Position numbers and translations under genes: made by a program. 64,000 nucleotides of DNA from Streptomyces sp. NBC_00271. Its GTDB lineage: Bacteria; Actinomycetota; Actinomycetes; Streptomycetales; Streptomycetaceae. The notes below the pieces were generated by a model. The model worked only from the letters and a program-made list of their open reading frames with translations, was not told the DNA's origin and did no database searches. Location of the stretch: contig NZ_CP108070.1 in NCBI RefSeq assembly GCF_036178845.1, positions 1,116,001-1,180,000 on the forward strand, in the 5' to 3' direction. Position 1 is the stretch's first letter. Every line of letters begins with the position of its first letter. Shown piece by piece: positions 16,427-25,457 of the stretch.

Positions 16427-19400
16427 GGCTGCTCCTCGTGGCTGAGGTGGCGCTCGGCCCAGTCTCCGGCGAAATAGAAGGCGCCCCAGTCCCGATACTG
16501 CGGGTAGCGTGAGCGCGTCTGGCGTTGTGCCCGTACGAAAGCGTCCAGCAGCGGGATGCCGCCGAGGTAGAAGCGGTAGAAGGCAACAAAGAAGTCGCGG
16601 GAGACGGTGTCGCGGACCTTCCAGAGGGTTCCGATCAGTGTCTGGACGCCGGCGAGGAAAAAACTGGCGGGCAGACCGCGGAGGTTGTCACCGCGGTCAA
16701 AGCGGCCGAGGGCCGTCTCGCATGCGCTGAGCGTGACCAATCGTAATCCGCTCAGGTCGAGACCGAGCAGTTCGTGGGCTTGTAGGTGGCCGTCGGTGTG
16801 GGCCGTCGGGTGCAGATACAGGGTGTGGAAGGCGGGTGCGTCCACGTTGTGGCGGCCGTGCGTGGCCAAGTGGACGGCCCGTGATTGCCGAAGAGCGGCC
16901 AGAGCGGCTTGCTCCGTGGCGCGAGCGTCGACCACGGCGTCGCAGCCGAAGAGGGCCGCTATCTCTCGTGCTTCAGGCACCGCCTCCGGCAGGGGGGCAA
17001 GGCCGGGCCTTCGATCCGCGGCAAAGCTCAGGCCCAGCGCCGAGCCCCTACGCGCAGGTGCTTGGTTGCCACGGGCGGTGCCGAGTAGGTGCAGCTGTGG
17101 CAGGTAGGTGACGGCGAAGTCTTCCGCCAGGGGATGCCCCGCAGGTCCCAGGAGATGGAAGGGGAAGTAGTGGAAGGGGCCGTGCGGCACGATGCACACA
17201 TGGTCGTGTCCTGTGGCCTTGTACTCCTCCAGGCGTGCGCTGAGGTGCCCCAGCAGACCGGGAAGGTAGTACTGGAGGGTGTGTTCGGCGTCCCGGGACA
17301 CCGTGCGACGGCCCAGGGGCGGGTCCTGTATCTCCCGCCTCACCTGCTCGACGATCAAGGCGAAGGGATTGACCAGCAGACCGCTCGTGTTGACCATGCT
17401 GACGGGGAAGCCGTGCGGGATGACCGAGACGTCCACGTCGTCGCGGGTCATGTACAGCACGTGGACAGCGATCTGGCCATCCACCGTCCGGCCCAGGTAA
17501 AGGCTCACCAACACGGTGCGACCGCCCAGACGTGCCTGGACGGCCTGCAGTCCCAAGAACGCCGACGATGCCGCACCCGTCCCCAGCAGCAGGTGGCGCG
17601 TCAGATGTTCGTCGTAGGCGCGCTCCAGGTTGAGCAGCTGTTCCTTACGTGTGCCGCCCGGCTCACTGGGCCGCGGACGGGCGTAGGCCGCCAGCGCCAA
17701 TTCCTCGTCAAGCAGCACATCCGGGTCACCCTCAGTCAGGCCCGGCGCGAGGTGCAGGCCCGAGCGAAGCTCGTCGATCTTCGCAAGCAGGCGAGCGCCG
17801 TAGCCGTCCTCGGCTGGGTCATACCGGCCCTCGGACGCCAGGACCGGCGCCAAGCGGGCGCCCTTGGCGATCTGCCAGAGCAGGTGCAGCGCCTCCGGAC
17901 TCGTCCCCCGACTCCCCATGGAGACAACCGCCTCCATGACGAGGTCCTGGATCACCTCCGTCGCACCGTCCCCGAGCCGCGTCTCGATGCGGGCGGCATT
18001 GGGCGCCAAGGCCATCAGGAACTCAACATCAACCGGCTCATCGGCCCGTCGGGCGATGTCCCCGACCCGGAGCAGGGTGTCATACGCGCGACCGTCGAAC
18101 CCCAGGTCCAACCATCCAGACAACGCGCGGGCATACCAGCCGGCGCATTCCGGCCACTGCCTGGCTCGAAAGGCGTTGACGCCCATGTTCAACTCAAGCG
18201 TCGTGCCCAACCAGGCCAGGAGCTCCGCGTGCTCCGCGGCCACGATAGGACTCGTTTCGGGAATCTGGTCAAGGAGTTGCAGCCCGAACGCTTCCTCATC
18301 GGTGTTCCTGCTCTGGGAGGCGAGCCGTAGCAGGGCCACGGCCCGGCGTGCACCGTTCCAGCCCTCGCGGTCAGCAAGCCTGGTCATCTCCCCTACGCTC
18401 GCCTCCAGCGGGTTTCCCAGGGGCAATTGCGGCGTCAGCGCCTCGGTAAGGGCGGTCAGCTCGTACTCCAGTGCAACGATGCGTATTTCTTCGCTCGCTT
18501 CAGCAAACAGACTCCGACTGCGCTTGAGCGCCTCCAGAGCCACACGAGGCGCCGACGGTCCCACCACGCGAGCGGCAGCAAGGATGAGGTAGCTGGCTCC
18601 TTCTCGCCCAAACTCCTTGATCATCGCCTCAAGGGGACGCTCCAACACCGGTGCGGCGTCGCCCGCTTCCACCGCCTCACCGAAGTACAGCAAGGAGTTG
18701 AGCAACGACATGCGCAGCCCAGGGCTGCCTTCCTCGCCGAGCTCGGCCAGGGCGTCGTTGCACAGCCCGACGATCTCGGCCACGTCCACCTCATCACCAA
18801 GATCCCGCCGCCAGATCAGCACATCGCTGAGCGCCTTTTGCGTGGCAGCGCGTGAGCAGGCAGGCGTGAGGTCAAGTGCTCGCGTCAGATAGGCCTGTGC
18901 AATGTGCAGGGCTTGGCGTGGTTCGGGCATCTCGGTGTCGGCCAGCTCGGCAAACGGGTCCGCCTGCAAATGCGCTCGACGCCGCCACGGCTCCAGCCGC
19001 TCCTCGGCCCTGCCGAGCACGGCGTTGGTGAAATACGGATGCAGAAACAGGGTGCCGAGCCCGAAGAGCAACGCCGAGCGAACGCCCACCTCGCCGTGGG
19101 GCCCCACGCCCGCCAGCGCCTCCTCACCGAGGGTTTGCGCCTCGGTCAACAGCCCACCATCCGGCGCGTCATGCAGGACACCCTTCGCTCCCTCGATGAA
19201 GGCGACGGCAATCCATCCACGCAACTCGGCCGAGACCACGACCGGATCACACGCCAGGGCCGCTGCCCGTAACAGGCGCATCATCGCTAACGCCTGCTTC
19301 CCCGCCCCCCGTTGCGCCTCATCCACCGCCCAATCCGACAACGACTTCAGGTAGCGGGCTGACAGCGCGGCAGTAAAGGGCGGAACGCTGACCAGACGTT

Positions 19401-19677
19401 CGCCTTCTTGCGCCGAGATCTGTTCGGAGTCGACCTGCTGCCACACAGTCTCCAGGGGCCCGACACCAATCGGGTAGCCCTCCGGCTGCGCCTCATAGCG
19501 CTCCCGGATCACTCGGACGCCGTCAAGAGCCTTCACCATCACCCGACGCTGAGACCGTGGCCACCGCGCAACCTCAACGGCAAGTCCCTCGACCACAGAA
19601 GGTTCAAGAAGCCGCGGGTGCCGCCATACATACAGCTCTTGATCACTGGCCGGCACACGCGAAAGCTCAACAAGCAT
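16423..19677 (-). CDS. CHAT-domain protein heading the second caspase-fold operon
   Basis: Encodes 1084 residues from the ATG at 19677, chosen because GAGG lies five to eight bases upstream; an ATG at 19710 adds 11 residues without a ribosome binding site. Residues about 60-720 are helical and TPR-like, though less regular than in the 8695 gene. The last 300 residues are a CHAT domain: His940 in VHLATHGRH, Cys986 in LSACETALG, then GLPASFFLAGVQTLIGTLW, which is the classical HetF-type signature. Both catalytic residues are present. It is not a close copy of the 8695 protein, so the two systems were probably acquired separately. A short AT-rich patch at 19715-19740 is the likely promoter. Confidence 0.88.
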   Translation of the reverse strand: MLVELSRVPASDQELYVWRHPRLLEPSVVEGLAVEVARWPRSQRRVMVKALDGVRVIRERYEAQPEGYPIGVGPLETVWQQVDSEQISAQEGERLVSVPPFTAALSARYLKSLSDWAVDEAQRGAGKQALAMMRLLRAAALACDPVVVSAELRGWIAVAFIEGAKGVLHDAPDGGLLTEAQTLGEEALAGVGPHGEVGVRSALLFGLGTLFLHPYFTNAVLGRAEERLEPWRRRAHLQADPFAELADTEMPEPRQALHIAQAYLTRALDLTPACSRAATQKALSDVLIWRRDLGDEVDVAEIVGLCNDALAELGEEGSPGLRMSLLNSLLYFGEAVEAGDAAPVLERPLEAMIKEFGREGASYLILAAARVVGPSAPRVALEALKRSRSLFAEASEEIRIVALEYELTALTEALTPQLPLGNPLEASVGEMTRLADREGWNGARRAVALLRLASQSRNTDEEAFGLQLLDQIPETSPIVAAEHAELLAWLGTTLELNMGVNAFRARQWPECAGWYARALSGWLDLGFDGRAYDTLLRVGDIARRADEPVDVEFLMALAPNAARIETRLGDGATEVIQDLVMEAVVSMGSRGTSPEALHLLWQIAKGARLAPVLASEGRYDPAEDGYGARLLAKIDELRSGLHLAPGLTEGDPDVLLDEELALAAYARPRPSEPGGTRKEQLLNLERAYDEHLTRHLLLGTGAASSAFLGLQAVQARLGGRTVLVSLYLGRTVDGQIAVHVLYMTRDDVDVSVIPHGFPVSMVNTSGLLVNPFALIVEQVRREIQDPPLGRRTVSRDAEHTLQYYLPGLLGHLSARLEEYKATGHDHVCIVPHGPFHYFPFHLLGPAGHPLAEDFAVTYLPQLHLLGTARGNQAPARRGSALGLSFAADRRPGLAPLPEAVPEAREIAALFGCDAVVDARATEQAALAALRQSRAVHLATHGRHNVDAPAFHTLYLHPTAHTDGHLQAHELLGLDLSGLRLVTLSACETALGRFDRGDNLRGLPASFFLAGVQTLIGTLWKVRDTVSRDFFVAFYRFYLGGIPLLDAFVRAQRQTRSRYPQYRDWGAFYFAGDWAERHLSHEEQP

Positions 19678-19710
19678 GTCAACCTCGAACGACACCCCAC
19701 CGTCGACCAT

Positions 19711-20139
19711 AAGCTCATATACTACGGATAATCACCGGACTTAGCATGACAATGGGACGTCGTACGCCTCGCACCCGCACCACGCGCCCGGCCCGGCTCC
19801 CATCCAACGCGTTCCTCCCCGCCAGCCAGTTGCCTGCCTCACCCTCGCCCGCACACGCACCACCGCGCGCCAGATGCGACCCACGGCGACACCGCCCCGC
19901 CCCGGCTCCGCTGCACCGCATCCGAGCTGCTCGACCGCCTCACCGTCGAGGGATGGCAGATCACAGCACCCCGGTTCGTGTGCGGCACGTTGGCATCGAC
20001 GAACACCACGCACACCACCTCGCGTGACCCCGCGCGCCGCAGCCTCCGGCGTCTCCTGGAGGAGGAGTCTCTCGGGCCGTACGGGTGGCTCGCGGAGTCC
20101 GGTGCCCTGCGCACCCGGCTGGTCGGCGGACGCAGCCGG
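19711..20139. other. Promoter-proximal and degenerate stretch
   Basis: Bases 19711-19745 are AT-rich and probably hold the promoter of the minus-strand CHAT operon. From there to 20139 no gene can be supported. The minus strand is where the C-terminus of the truncated methyltransferase should lie, but its reading is Arg/Ser-rich noise. A short plus-strand run near 19910-19990 (SELLDRLTVEGWQITAP) looks protein-like but has no start and no family assignment. Confidence 0.4.
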
Positions 20140-20495
20140 TGGAAGGCATTGCCGATGACGATCGACTCGAAGCTGTCCGGCCCGGCGGGCAGGTCCTCGG
20201 CGCCGACGGTGATCGTACGAATGTGGGCCGCGCCGACGGCGATCGCCTTGGCGCGGACCACTTCGGTCATGCCGGGTTCGGCGTCCACGCACCACACGTC
20301 CGCGAACGAGGCGCGCAACGGGAAGGCGAGTTGGCCGGTGCCGCATGCCAGGTCCAGCAGACGCCCATGCCCCGAGGGGGCTATCCGGCGTACGAGATCG
20401 GCGATCATCGCGTCGGGGTAGGGAAGCCGGAACCGGTCGTAGTATCCGGCCGTACCGCGGTACAGATCGGGCTCGAACCTCACGTCACCGGTCAT
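20140..20495 (-). pseudogene. SAM-dependent methyltransferase (UbiE-like), C-terminally lost
   Basis: From the ATG 20495-20493 the frame gives a class I methyltransferase N-terminal half: DLYRGTAGYYDRFRLPYPD, the SAM motif I LLDLACGTGQLAFPL, motif II acidic VWCVDAEPGM, and DSFESIVIGNAFHRL. Family sequence stops there, at about 20140, and the frame runs on as Arg-rich noise to 19839. About half of the usual 250 residues is missing, so the enzyme is unlikely to be functional. Its start overlaps the stop of the upstream methyltransferase by 4 bp, so the two once formed an operon. Confidence 0.7.
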
Positions 20496-21292
20496 GGGAC
20501 CACCCGCCATGTTGTGGCCAACAACAGATCTTCTCCGCTCGACGGGCGAAGGCCGTCGGTCCGATCGGCGAAGTAGCGTGCGGCGAGGGCGGTTCCCGAC
20601 ACGTGGTGGACGCCCTTGAAGCCGGCCACACGGGCCGGCGCGAGCATCTCCTGCGGGGTGTAGAAGCTGATGAACGGCGTTCCGGCCGCGGTGAGGTACA
20701 TGTTGACGCCGGTGCAGGCGATGACCGTCGGTCGGCCGGTATCGAAGCCGGCGTCGGACAGCCGCTCCCACCAGTCCGTTCCCACCAGTCCGCACCCGCC
20801 TCGAAGTCGACCGGTACCAGTCGCAGCCAGTCGGGGATCCCGTAGCCGAGTTCGATCAGGCGTCGGCGCTTCCAGGCCTGGGTGCCCGGCTGGTCGATCT
20901 CGAACACCCTCAGGCGGGCGGCGATCTCTGGCCTTGCGCGGGGCGAAGGTGTCCAGACCGGCGCCCAGCACGACGTACTGGGCGACGCCGTGGCCGACCT
21001 GCTCGGCCACCTGGTCTTCGATGAACCGGGCCCGGGCCACGATGGCCGCCCGGAACCCGCTGGTGCCCCGCGGGTCCATGTCCGGGCGGCGCCGCCGTCC
21101 CTCATCAGGTGCCGCCAGGCGCACCCCGATCTCGTCCTCGATCACGTGGGGCGGCGAGTCGACCCGCACGTGCATCGCCCGCCAGAGGGCGACGCGCACC
21201 GCGGTGCTGTCCGGCACCTCGCTCCGCTCGTCCGCCACGATGCCCCTCTCCTCGCGGTCGGTCTCCGAGTCGGCCGGGGACGACCGCGGCAC
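20492..21292 (-). CDS. SAM-dependent methyltransferase (leucine carboxyl methyltransferase-like) with garbled centre
   Basis: A 266-codon frame whose two ends match the TIGR00027/PPM1-like methyltransferase family: MHVRVDSPPHVIEDEIGVRL with YVVLGAGLDTFAPR (SAM motif I) at the N-terminus and WWERLSDAGFDTGRP with ACTGVNMYLT at the C-terminus. Between about 20931 and 20780 the family sequence (ARLRVFEIDQPGTQAWKRRR, WLRLVPVDFEAGADWWER) is in a different frame, so about 50 residues are misread. One extra base near 20931 shifts the frame, and a 14-bp tandem duplication at 20767-20794 shifts it back. The frame is open but the product probably lacks the SAM-binding acidic loop. Function is likely lost unless the indels are sequence errors. 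Confidence 0.6.
   Translation of the reverse strand: MPRSSPADSETDREERGIVADERSEVPDSTAVRVALWRAMHVRVDSPPHVIEDEIGVRLAAPDEGRRRRPDMDPRGTSGFRAAIVARARFIEDQVAEQVGHGVAQYVVLGAGLDTFAPRKARDRRPPEGVRDRPAGHPGLEAPTPDRTRLRDPRLAATGTGRLRGGCGLVGTDWWERLSDAGFDTGRPTVIACTGVNMYLTAAGTPFISFYTPQEMLAPARVAGFKGVHHVSGTALAARYFADRTDGLRPSSGEDLLLATTWRVVP
20767..20792. repeat. 14-bp tandem duplication inside the methyltransferase gene
   Basis: CCCACCAGTCCG occurs at 20767-20778 and again at 20781-20792 with period 14. On the coding strand it repeats the codons for DWWER. Because 14 is not a multiple of three, the duplication changes the reading frame and reverses an upstream one-base shift. Confidence 0.9.
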
Positions 21293-21361
21293 GGGTTCCC
21301 TGCGCGCCGGGCGACAGCGTCGCGATCAGTCGGGGCCACGACCATCCCACGCGCCGGGGCC

Positions 21362-22918
21362 TCAGTAGCCGAAGCTCGTCGTGTAGGCACACTCGGTGTA
21401 GATGTAGCCGGACCTCAGCTTGGCGGTGTCCGAGGCCGGGGACTTCCCGGTTCCGCTCCGGGCCTTGTGCACGAAGTACGTGGTGCCCGCGGGCAGTCGG
21501 ATGGTCCGTTGCGGATAGTTCTTCCCGCTGTCGTTGCACGGTTTGAAGCCTCGCACCAGCGTGCTGGCGAGGGAGTACGACGTGCAACTCCCGCAGGCAT
21601 CGAGCGGGAAGCTTCCCGTCACCGGCCCCGTGTACATCACGGTGATGTCGTCGGGGCTGTCGTTCTTGACGGTGACGGTGATACTGCCGCCGGATGCCGT
21701 CGTGGGCAGTCTCTTGCCCGCGGCGGGCACCGTCTGGGCGATTTCCGCCGCGATGGCGATCTTCTGGGCGCGGGCTCGGTTCGTGTGGTGCGGATTGTTC
21801 TTGACGAAGTCGTTCATCGTGGTGACGGCCTCGTCGAAGTTCCCGTCCCTGTACTGGTCCACTCCGCAGGCGTACGTACCCGACTCCGCGGTCCTGTCGG
21901 CCCGGTCGGCGTCCTTGCGGAGGTCCGCGGCCACACCCGCCTCTTCCCCCGGCAGCGCACGGACCTGGGTGCCCAGGCTGTTGAGGTGCTGGACGGCCGT
22001 GCAGGGATCGCCGCCGGCCACCTGTTTCACGGCCTTGTCGACCGCCGCCTTGACCGTCGGCTCCACCTTCGCGGCCGACGCGGACCGCGGGAACGTCGTC
22101 AGGAGATCGCTGAAGTGCGTGGTCCAGTTCGCCTCGCCACCGCTCAGCGACCGCGACGCGCACTCGTAGAGCGAGGTCGCCAGCCGATCGTCGGGCCACG
22201 TGGACAGTGCTCCGAGTTCCCGCTTGCCCATGGTCCCGGGTACGGTGCGCAGGTACTTCAAGGGCGCTATGGCGTCGCAGTAGTTCTTCTGGTCGAAGGG
22301 CGCACCGACCGTGGCGTAGTACGTCTTGAGCCGGTCGGGGACCCGAGCGGCCGCGCGGGAGCCGGGATGGTCGCCGCGCAGGCCTCGATAGACCGCCAGT
22401 GCCCGGCGGTAGGCGGCCTCCGCCGTCGCGAACGGCTGCTTGCCGGCGGTCTGGACGAGCTTGTCCGCCCGCTCCAACCGGTCCATGAGCATCGCCTCGG
22501 TGGCCTCGTCACGCGCGCCGTCGTACAGGACGACGCCTCCGGTCGGCACGGCCAGAAGGACGACCCCGAGCGCGATCGCGAGCCAGGCGCGCGGCGGCCA
22601 CAGCAGACGGGTCCGCAGCCCCACGACCGCGCCATGAACGGCCGCGAGACCGAGGAAGACCAGGTAGGCGACGACAGCTCCGGCCGGGACGCCGTCCGGG
22701 TCCGCCGGCAGGGCCACCAAGAGCAGCAGCGCGGTCGCGACCCAGCACAGCGCCATGAGTCCCCAACGGCGCACCAGCGCATAACCCAGGCCCAGTCCGC
22801 ACAGGTTCAGCAGTGCCACCGCGGCCGCTCGCAGTCCGTCAGCCGGAGCGGGCGGTGGTGCGCTCGGCATCGGCGGTACGACGAATCCGGCGCGCGGGCC
22901 GTTGTTGTCCCAGGACAT
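21362..22918 (-). CDS. Membrane protein with extracellular repeat region, unknown
   Basis: Encodes 518 residues from the ATG 22918-22916 (MSWDNNGPRAG), chosen because GGGGGAG sits about six bases upstream; a start at 22936 is also open. A Pro/Ala-rich cytoplasmic lead is followed by about four hydrophobic segments between residues 30 and 130 (CGLGLGYALV, GLMALCWVATALLLLVAL, AVVAYLVFLGLAAVHGAVVGL, WLAIALGVVLLAVPTGG, each quoted in part). The remaining 380 residues are probably outside the membrane: helical TPR-like pairs, four or more cysteines in CxxxC-type spacings, and a strand-rich C-terminal domain (SGGSITVTVKNDSPDDITVMY). No known enzyme motif. Divergent from marR. Confidence 0.65.
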   Translation of the reverse strand: MSWDNNGPRAGFVVPPMPSAPPPAPADGLRAAAVALLNLCGLGLGYALVRRWGLMALCWVATALLLLVALPADPDGVPAGAVVAYLVFLGLAAVHGAVVGLRTRLLWPPRAWLAIALGVVLLAVPTGGVVLYDGARDEATEAMLMDRLERADKLVQTAGKQPFATAEAAYRRALAVYRGLRGDHPGSRAAARVPDRLKTYYATVGAPFDQKNYCDAIAPLKYLRTVPGTMGKRELGALSTWPDDRLATSLYECASRSLSGGEANWTTHFSDLLTTFPRSASAAKVEPTVKAAVDKAVKQVAGGDPCTAVQHLNSLGTQVRALPGEEAGVAADLRKDADRADRTAESGTYACGVDQYRDGNFDEAVTTMNDFVKNNPHHTNRARAQKIAIAAEIAQTVPAAGKRLPTTASGGSITVTVKNDSPDDITVMYTGPVTGSFPLDACGSCTSYSLASTLVRGFKPCNDSGKNYPQRTIRLPAGTTYFVHKARSGTGKSPASDTAKLRSGYIYTECAYTTSFGY

Positions 22919-23101
22919 GACGGCTCCCCCAGTCAATCACGCCCGAAGTTCTATGACTTGTCAGAGTACGTTCAATCGTTCGGTCGCGACAGACTGTGCG
23001 CCGCGACCGTGCGGGCACACGGGAAAGCGGACTGTCGCCGTCGGGGATCACCTGCCGTCGTCGAGGATCACCCGGTCGATCACTACTAACTTTTGATTGG
23101 C

Positions 23102-23113
23102 CAGTCCAGACTG
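23102..23113. promoter_or_regulatory. Palindrome, likely MarR operator
   Basis: CAGTC-CA-GACTG is a perfect inverted repeat located 22 bases before the GTG of the marR-like gene, in a locally AT-rich segment (about 23085-23135) that contrasts with its surroundings. MarR-family repressors usually bind such sites in their own promoters. The sequence TTGATT at 23093 could be a -35 element. Confidence 0.45.
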
Positions 23114-23134
23114 ATAAACCTATTGTTATTACTT

Positions 23135-23602
23135 GTGCAGGTGGATACAGAAACAGGTACCGATCACACCCACGGACCGAGCGACACCGTCCGGCTCGCC
23201 TCCGACCTTCGCCTCGCCGTGGGCCGCATGACCCGGCGACTGCGCCAGGCCCACGCCGTGGGGGACGTGTCACTCTCCGGCGTCTCGGTGCTCGCGCGGC
23301 TCGCCGCCGACGGCCCCAGCTCCCCGGGGTCCCTCGCCGACCTGGAACGCGTACGGCCACAGGCGATGGCCAGCACGCTCGCCGTACTCGAACAGCGCGG
23401 GCTCGTCGGTCGCGGCCCCGACGCGGCGGACGGGCGACGGATCATCGTGGCGATCACCGAGGAGGGACGGGCCATGCTGGCGGAGCGGCGCTCCGAGTCC
23501 GTACACCGGCTCTCGGCCGTCCTCGACGAGTTCACCCCGGAGGAGCGCGGGACACTCGCGTCCGCCCTGCCCCTCCTCGACCGACTGGCGGAACGGCTGT
23601 GA
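23135..23602 (+). CDS. MarR-family transcriptional regulator
   Basis: About 155 residues from the GTG at 23135 (GTG 23141 also possible; the longer frame from TTG 23093 would translate the operator). Winged-helix features are clear: LRLAVGRMTRRLRQ helix, VSVLARLAADGP, LADLERVRPQAMASTLAVLE recognition helix, and the wing DAADGRRIIVAITEEG with the conserved D-x-R-x-x-x-V pattern. It probably represses the overlapping efflux gene (GTGA, 4-bp overlap) and itself, with release by a substrate of the pump. Confidence 0.85.
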   Translation: MQVDTETGTDHTHGPSDTVRLASDLRLAVGRMTRRLRQAHAVGDVSLSGVSVLARLAADGPSSPGSLADLERVRPQAMASTLAVLEQRGLVGRGPDAADGRRIIVAITEEGRAMLAERRSESVHRLSAVLDEFTPEERGTLASALPLLDRLAERL

Positions 23603-25377
23603 CCGCGCGCACCTCGCGCTGGACGCGCCGGAAGGACACCCCTGCGGGCCCCGGCTACAAGTGGGTCGCCCTGTCCAACACCACGCTCGGTGTACTGATC
23701 GCCACGATGGACGCCTCCATCGTGATCATCTCGCTGCCCGCGATCTTCCGCGGGATCGGGCTCGACCCGCTCGCGCCCGGCAACATCGGCTATCTGCTCT
23801 GGATGATCCTGGGCTATCTCCTGGTGTCGGCCGTACTCGTCGTCGTCCTCGGCCGACTCGGCGACATGTACGGCCGGGTCAAGATCTACAACCTCGGTTT
23901 CCTCATCTTCGCCTGCGCCTCCGTCGCGCTGTCCCTCGACCCCTTCCGGGCCGGCGCCGGTGCGATGTGGCTGATTCTCTGGCGCATCGTGCAGGCCTTC
24001 GGCGGCTCCATGCTCACCGCCAACTCGGCCGCGATACTCACCGACGCCTTCCCCACCCGGCAGCGCGGCATGGCCCTCGGCATCAACCAGATCACCGCGC
24101 TCGCCGGCCAGTTCCTCGGTCTCCTCGCCGGCGGCCTCCTCGCCGCCGTCGACTGGCGCGCGGTGTTCTGGGTGAGCGTGCCGATCAGCATCACCGGCAC
24201 CATCTGGTCGTACCTGAGCCTGCGCGAGACCGCGGCGGGGCGCCCCGGTCGCATCGACTGGCTGGGCAACATCACCTTCGCCGCCGGCGCCGGAATCCTG
24301 CTGGCCGGCATCACCTACGGCATCCAGCCCTACGGCTCCGACGCCACCGGCTGGGGAAATCCGTGGGTGCTCAGCGGCCTGATCGGCGGCGTCGTACTGC
24401 TGCTGCTCTTCTGCTACGTCGAGTCGCGCGTCGCCGACCCCATGTTCACCCTGTCGCTGTTCAAGATACGGGCGTTCGCCGCGGGCAACCTGGCGGCGCT
24501 GCTGACCGCGATCGCACGCGGCGGGCTGCAGTTCATGCTCATCATCTGGCTGCAGGGCATCTGGCTGCCCCTGCACGGCTACGCGTTCGAGGACACCCCG
24601 CTGTGGGCGGGCATCTTCATGCTGCCGCTGACGCTCGGCTTCCTGATCGCGGGTCCTGTGTCGGGGTACCTGTCGGACCGGTTCGGCGCCCGGATGTTCT
24701 CCACGACCGGCCTGGTCGTCGTCGCGGTCTCCTTCCTCGGGCTGCTCGCGCTGCCCATCGACTTCGACTACGGGCTCTTCGCGGCGCTGCTCCTGCTCAA
24801 CGGGCTGGGCCAGGGCATGTTCTCCGCGCCGAACACGTCCTCGATCATGGGCAGCGTGCCGCCCGAGTACCGGGGCGTCGCCTCGGGGATGCGCTCCACG
24901 TTCCAGAACTCGGGCACCGCCCTGTCCATCGGTGTGTTCTTCTCCCTGATGGTCTCCGGACTGGCCTCATCCCTGCCCGCGGCGCTCAGCAGCGGCCTCC
25001 AGGCGCACGGCGTACCGGCCGGCACCGCCGAGCATGCCGCGTCACTGCCGCCGGTGAGCACGCTGTTCGCCACGTTCCTCGGCAACAATCCCGTCGAGCA
25101 CCTGCTCGGATCCGGTGGAACCCTCACCCACCTCACCGCGGCCCAGCACGCCACCCTGACCGGTCACACCTTCTTCCCACAACTGGTCTCCGGCCCGTTC
25201 CACCACGGACTGGCCATCGTGTTCAGCGTCGCCGCGGGCATGGCGCTGGTCTCCGCCCTCGCCTCGGCCCTACGCGGCGGGCCGCGTCCCGCCCAGGACA
25301 ACCCGCCGCGGAGCCGACCGCCCACTGTGGCCGGCCCGGCACCGACGGAACAGCGCCGGAACAACGCACCCTCGTAG
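23599..25377 (+). CDS. MFS drug-efflux transporter, DHA2 (14-TM) family
   Basis: 592 residues from the GTG that overlaps the marR stop. Hydrophobic segments fit 14 membrane helices. The first helix has LIATMDASIVIISLPAI, the DHA2 motif D; LGRLGDMYGRVKIY is motif A; ALAGQFLGLLAGGLL and AVDWRAVFWVSVP match motif C and the region after it. A long hydrophilic loop lies before the last helix (LPPVSTLFATFLGNNP), and a Pro-rich cytoplasmic tail follows. It should export hydrophobic or cationic compounds by proton antiport. A large open frame on the same strand running on through this gene to 27335 is a high-GC shadow. Confidence 0.88.
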   Translation: MTARTSRWTRRKDTPAGPGYKWVALSNTTLGVLIATMDASIVIISLPAIFRGIGLDPLAPGNIGYLLWMILGYLLVSAVLVVVLGRLGDMYGRVKIYNLGFLIFACASVALSLDPFRAGAGAMWLILWRIVQAFGGSMLTANSAAILTDAFPTRQRGMALGINQITALAGQFLGLLAGGLLAAVDWRAVFWVSVPISITGTIWSYLSLRETAAGRPGRIDWLGNITFAAGAGILLAGITYGIQPYGSDATGWGNPWVLSGLIGGVVLLLLFCYVESRVADPMFTLSLFKIRAFAAGNLAALLTAIARGGLQFMLIIWLQGIWLPLHGYAFEDTPLWAGIFMLPLTLGFLIAGPVSGYLSDRFGARMFSTTGLVVVAVSFLGLLALPIDFDYGLFAALLLLNGLGQGMFSAPNTSSIMGSVPPEYRGVASGMRSTFQNSGTALSIGVFFSLMVSGLASSLPAALSSGLQAHGVPAGTAEHAASLPPVSTLFATFLGNNPVEHLLGSGGTLTHLTAAQHATLTGHTFFPQLVSGPFHHGLAIVFSVAAGMALVSALASALRGGPRPAQDNPPRSRPPTVAGPAPTEQRRNNAPS

Positions 25378-25457
25378 GAGCGGGTCGTCGCCCAAGCCGG
25401 CCGTGCGACGCCGGTACGGGCGGTCCGCGAACGGCCGTCGACCGCTTCCAGGCGATC

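Noticed and set aside
20882..23089. A 735-codon plus-strand open frame
   Set aside because: Antisense to the methyltransferase and membrane-protein genes; Arg/Gly/Val-rich with no domain.
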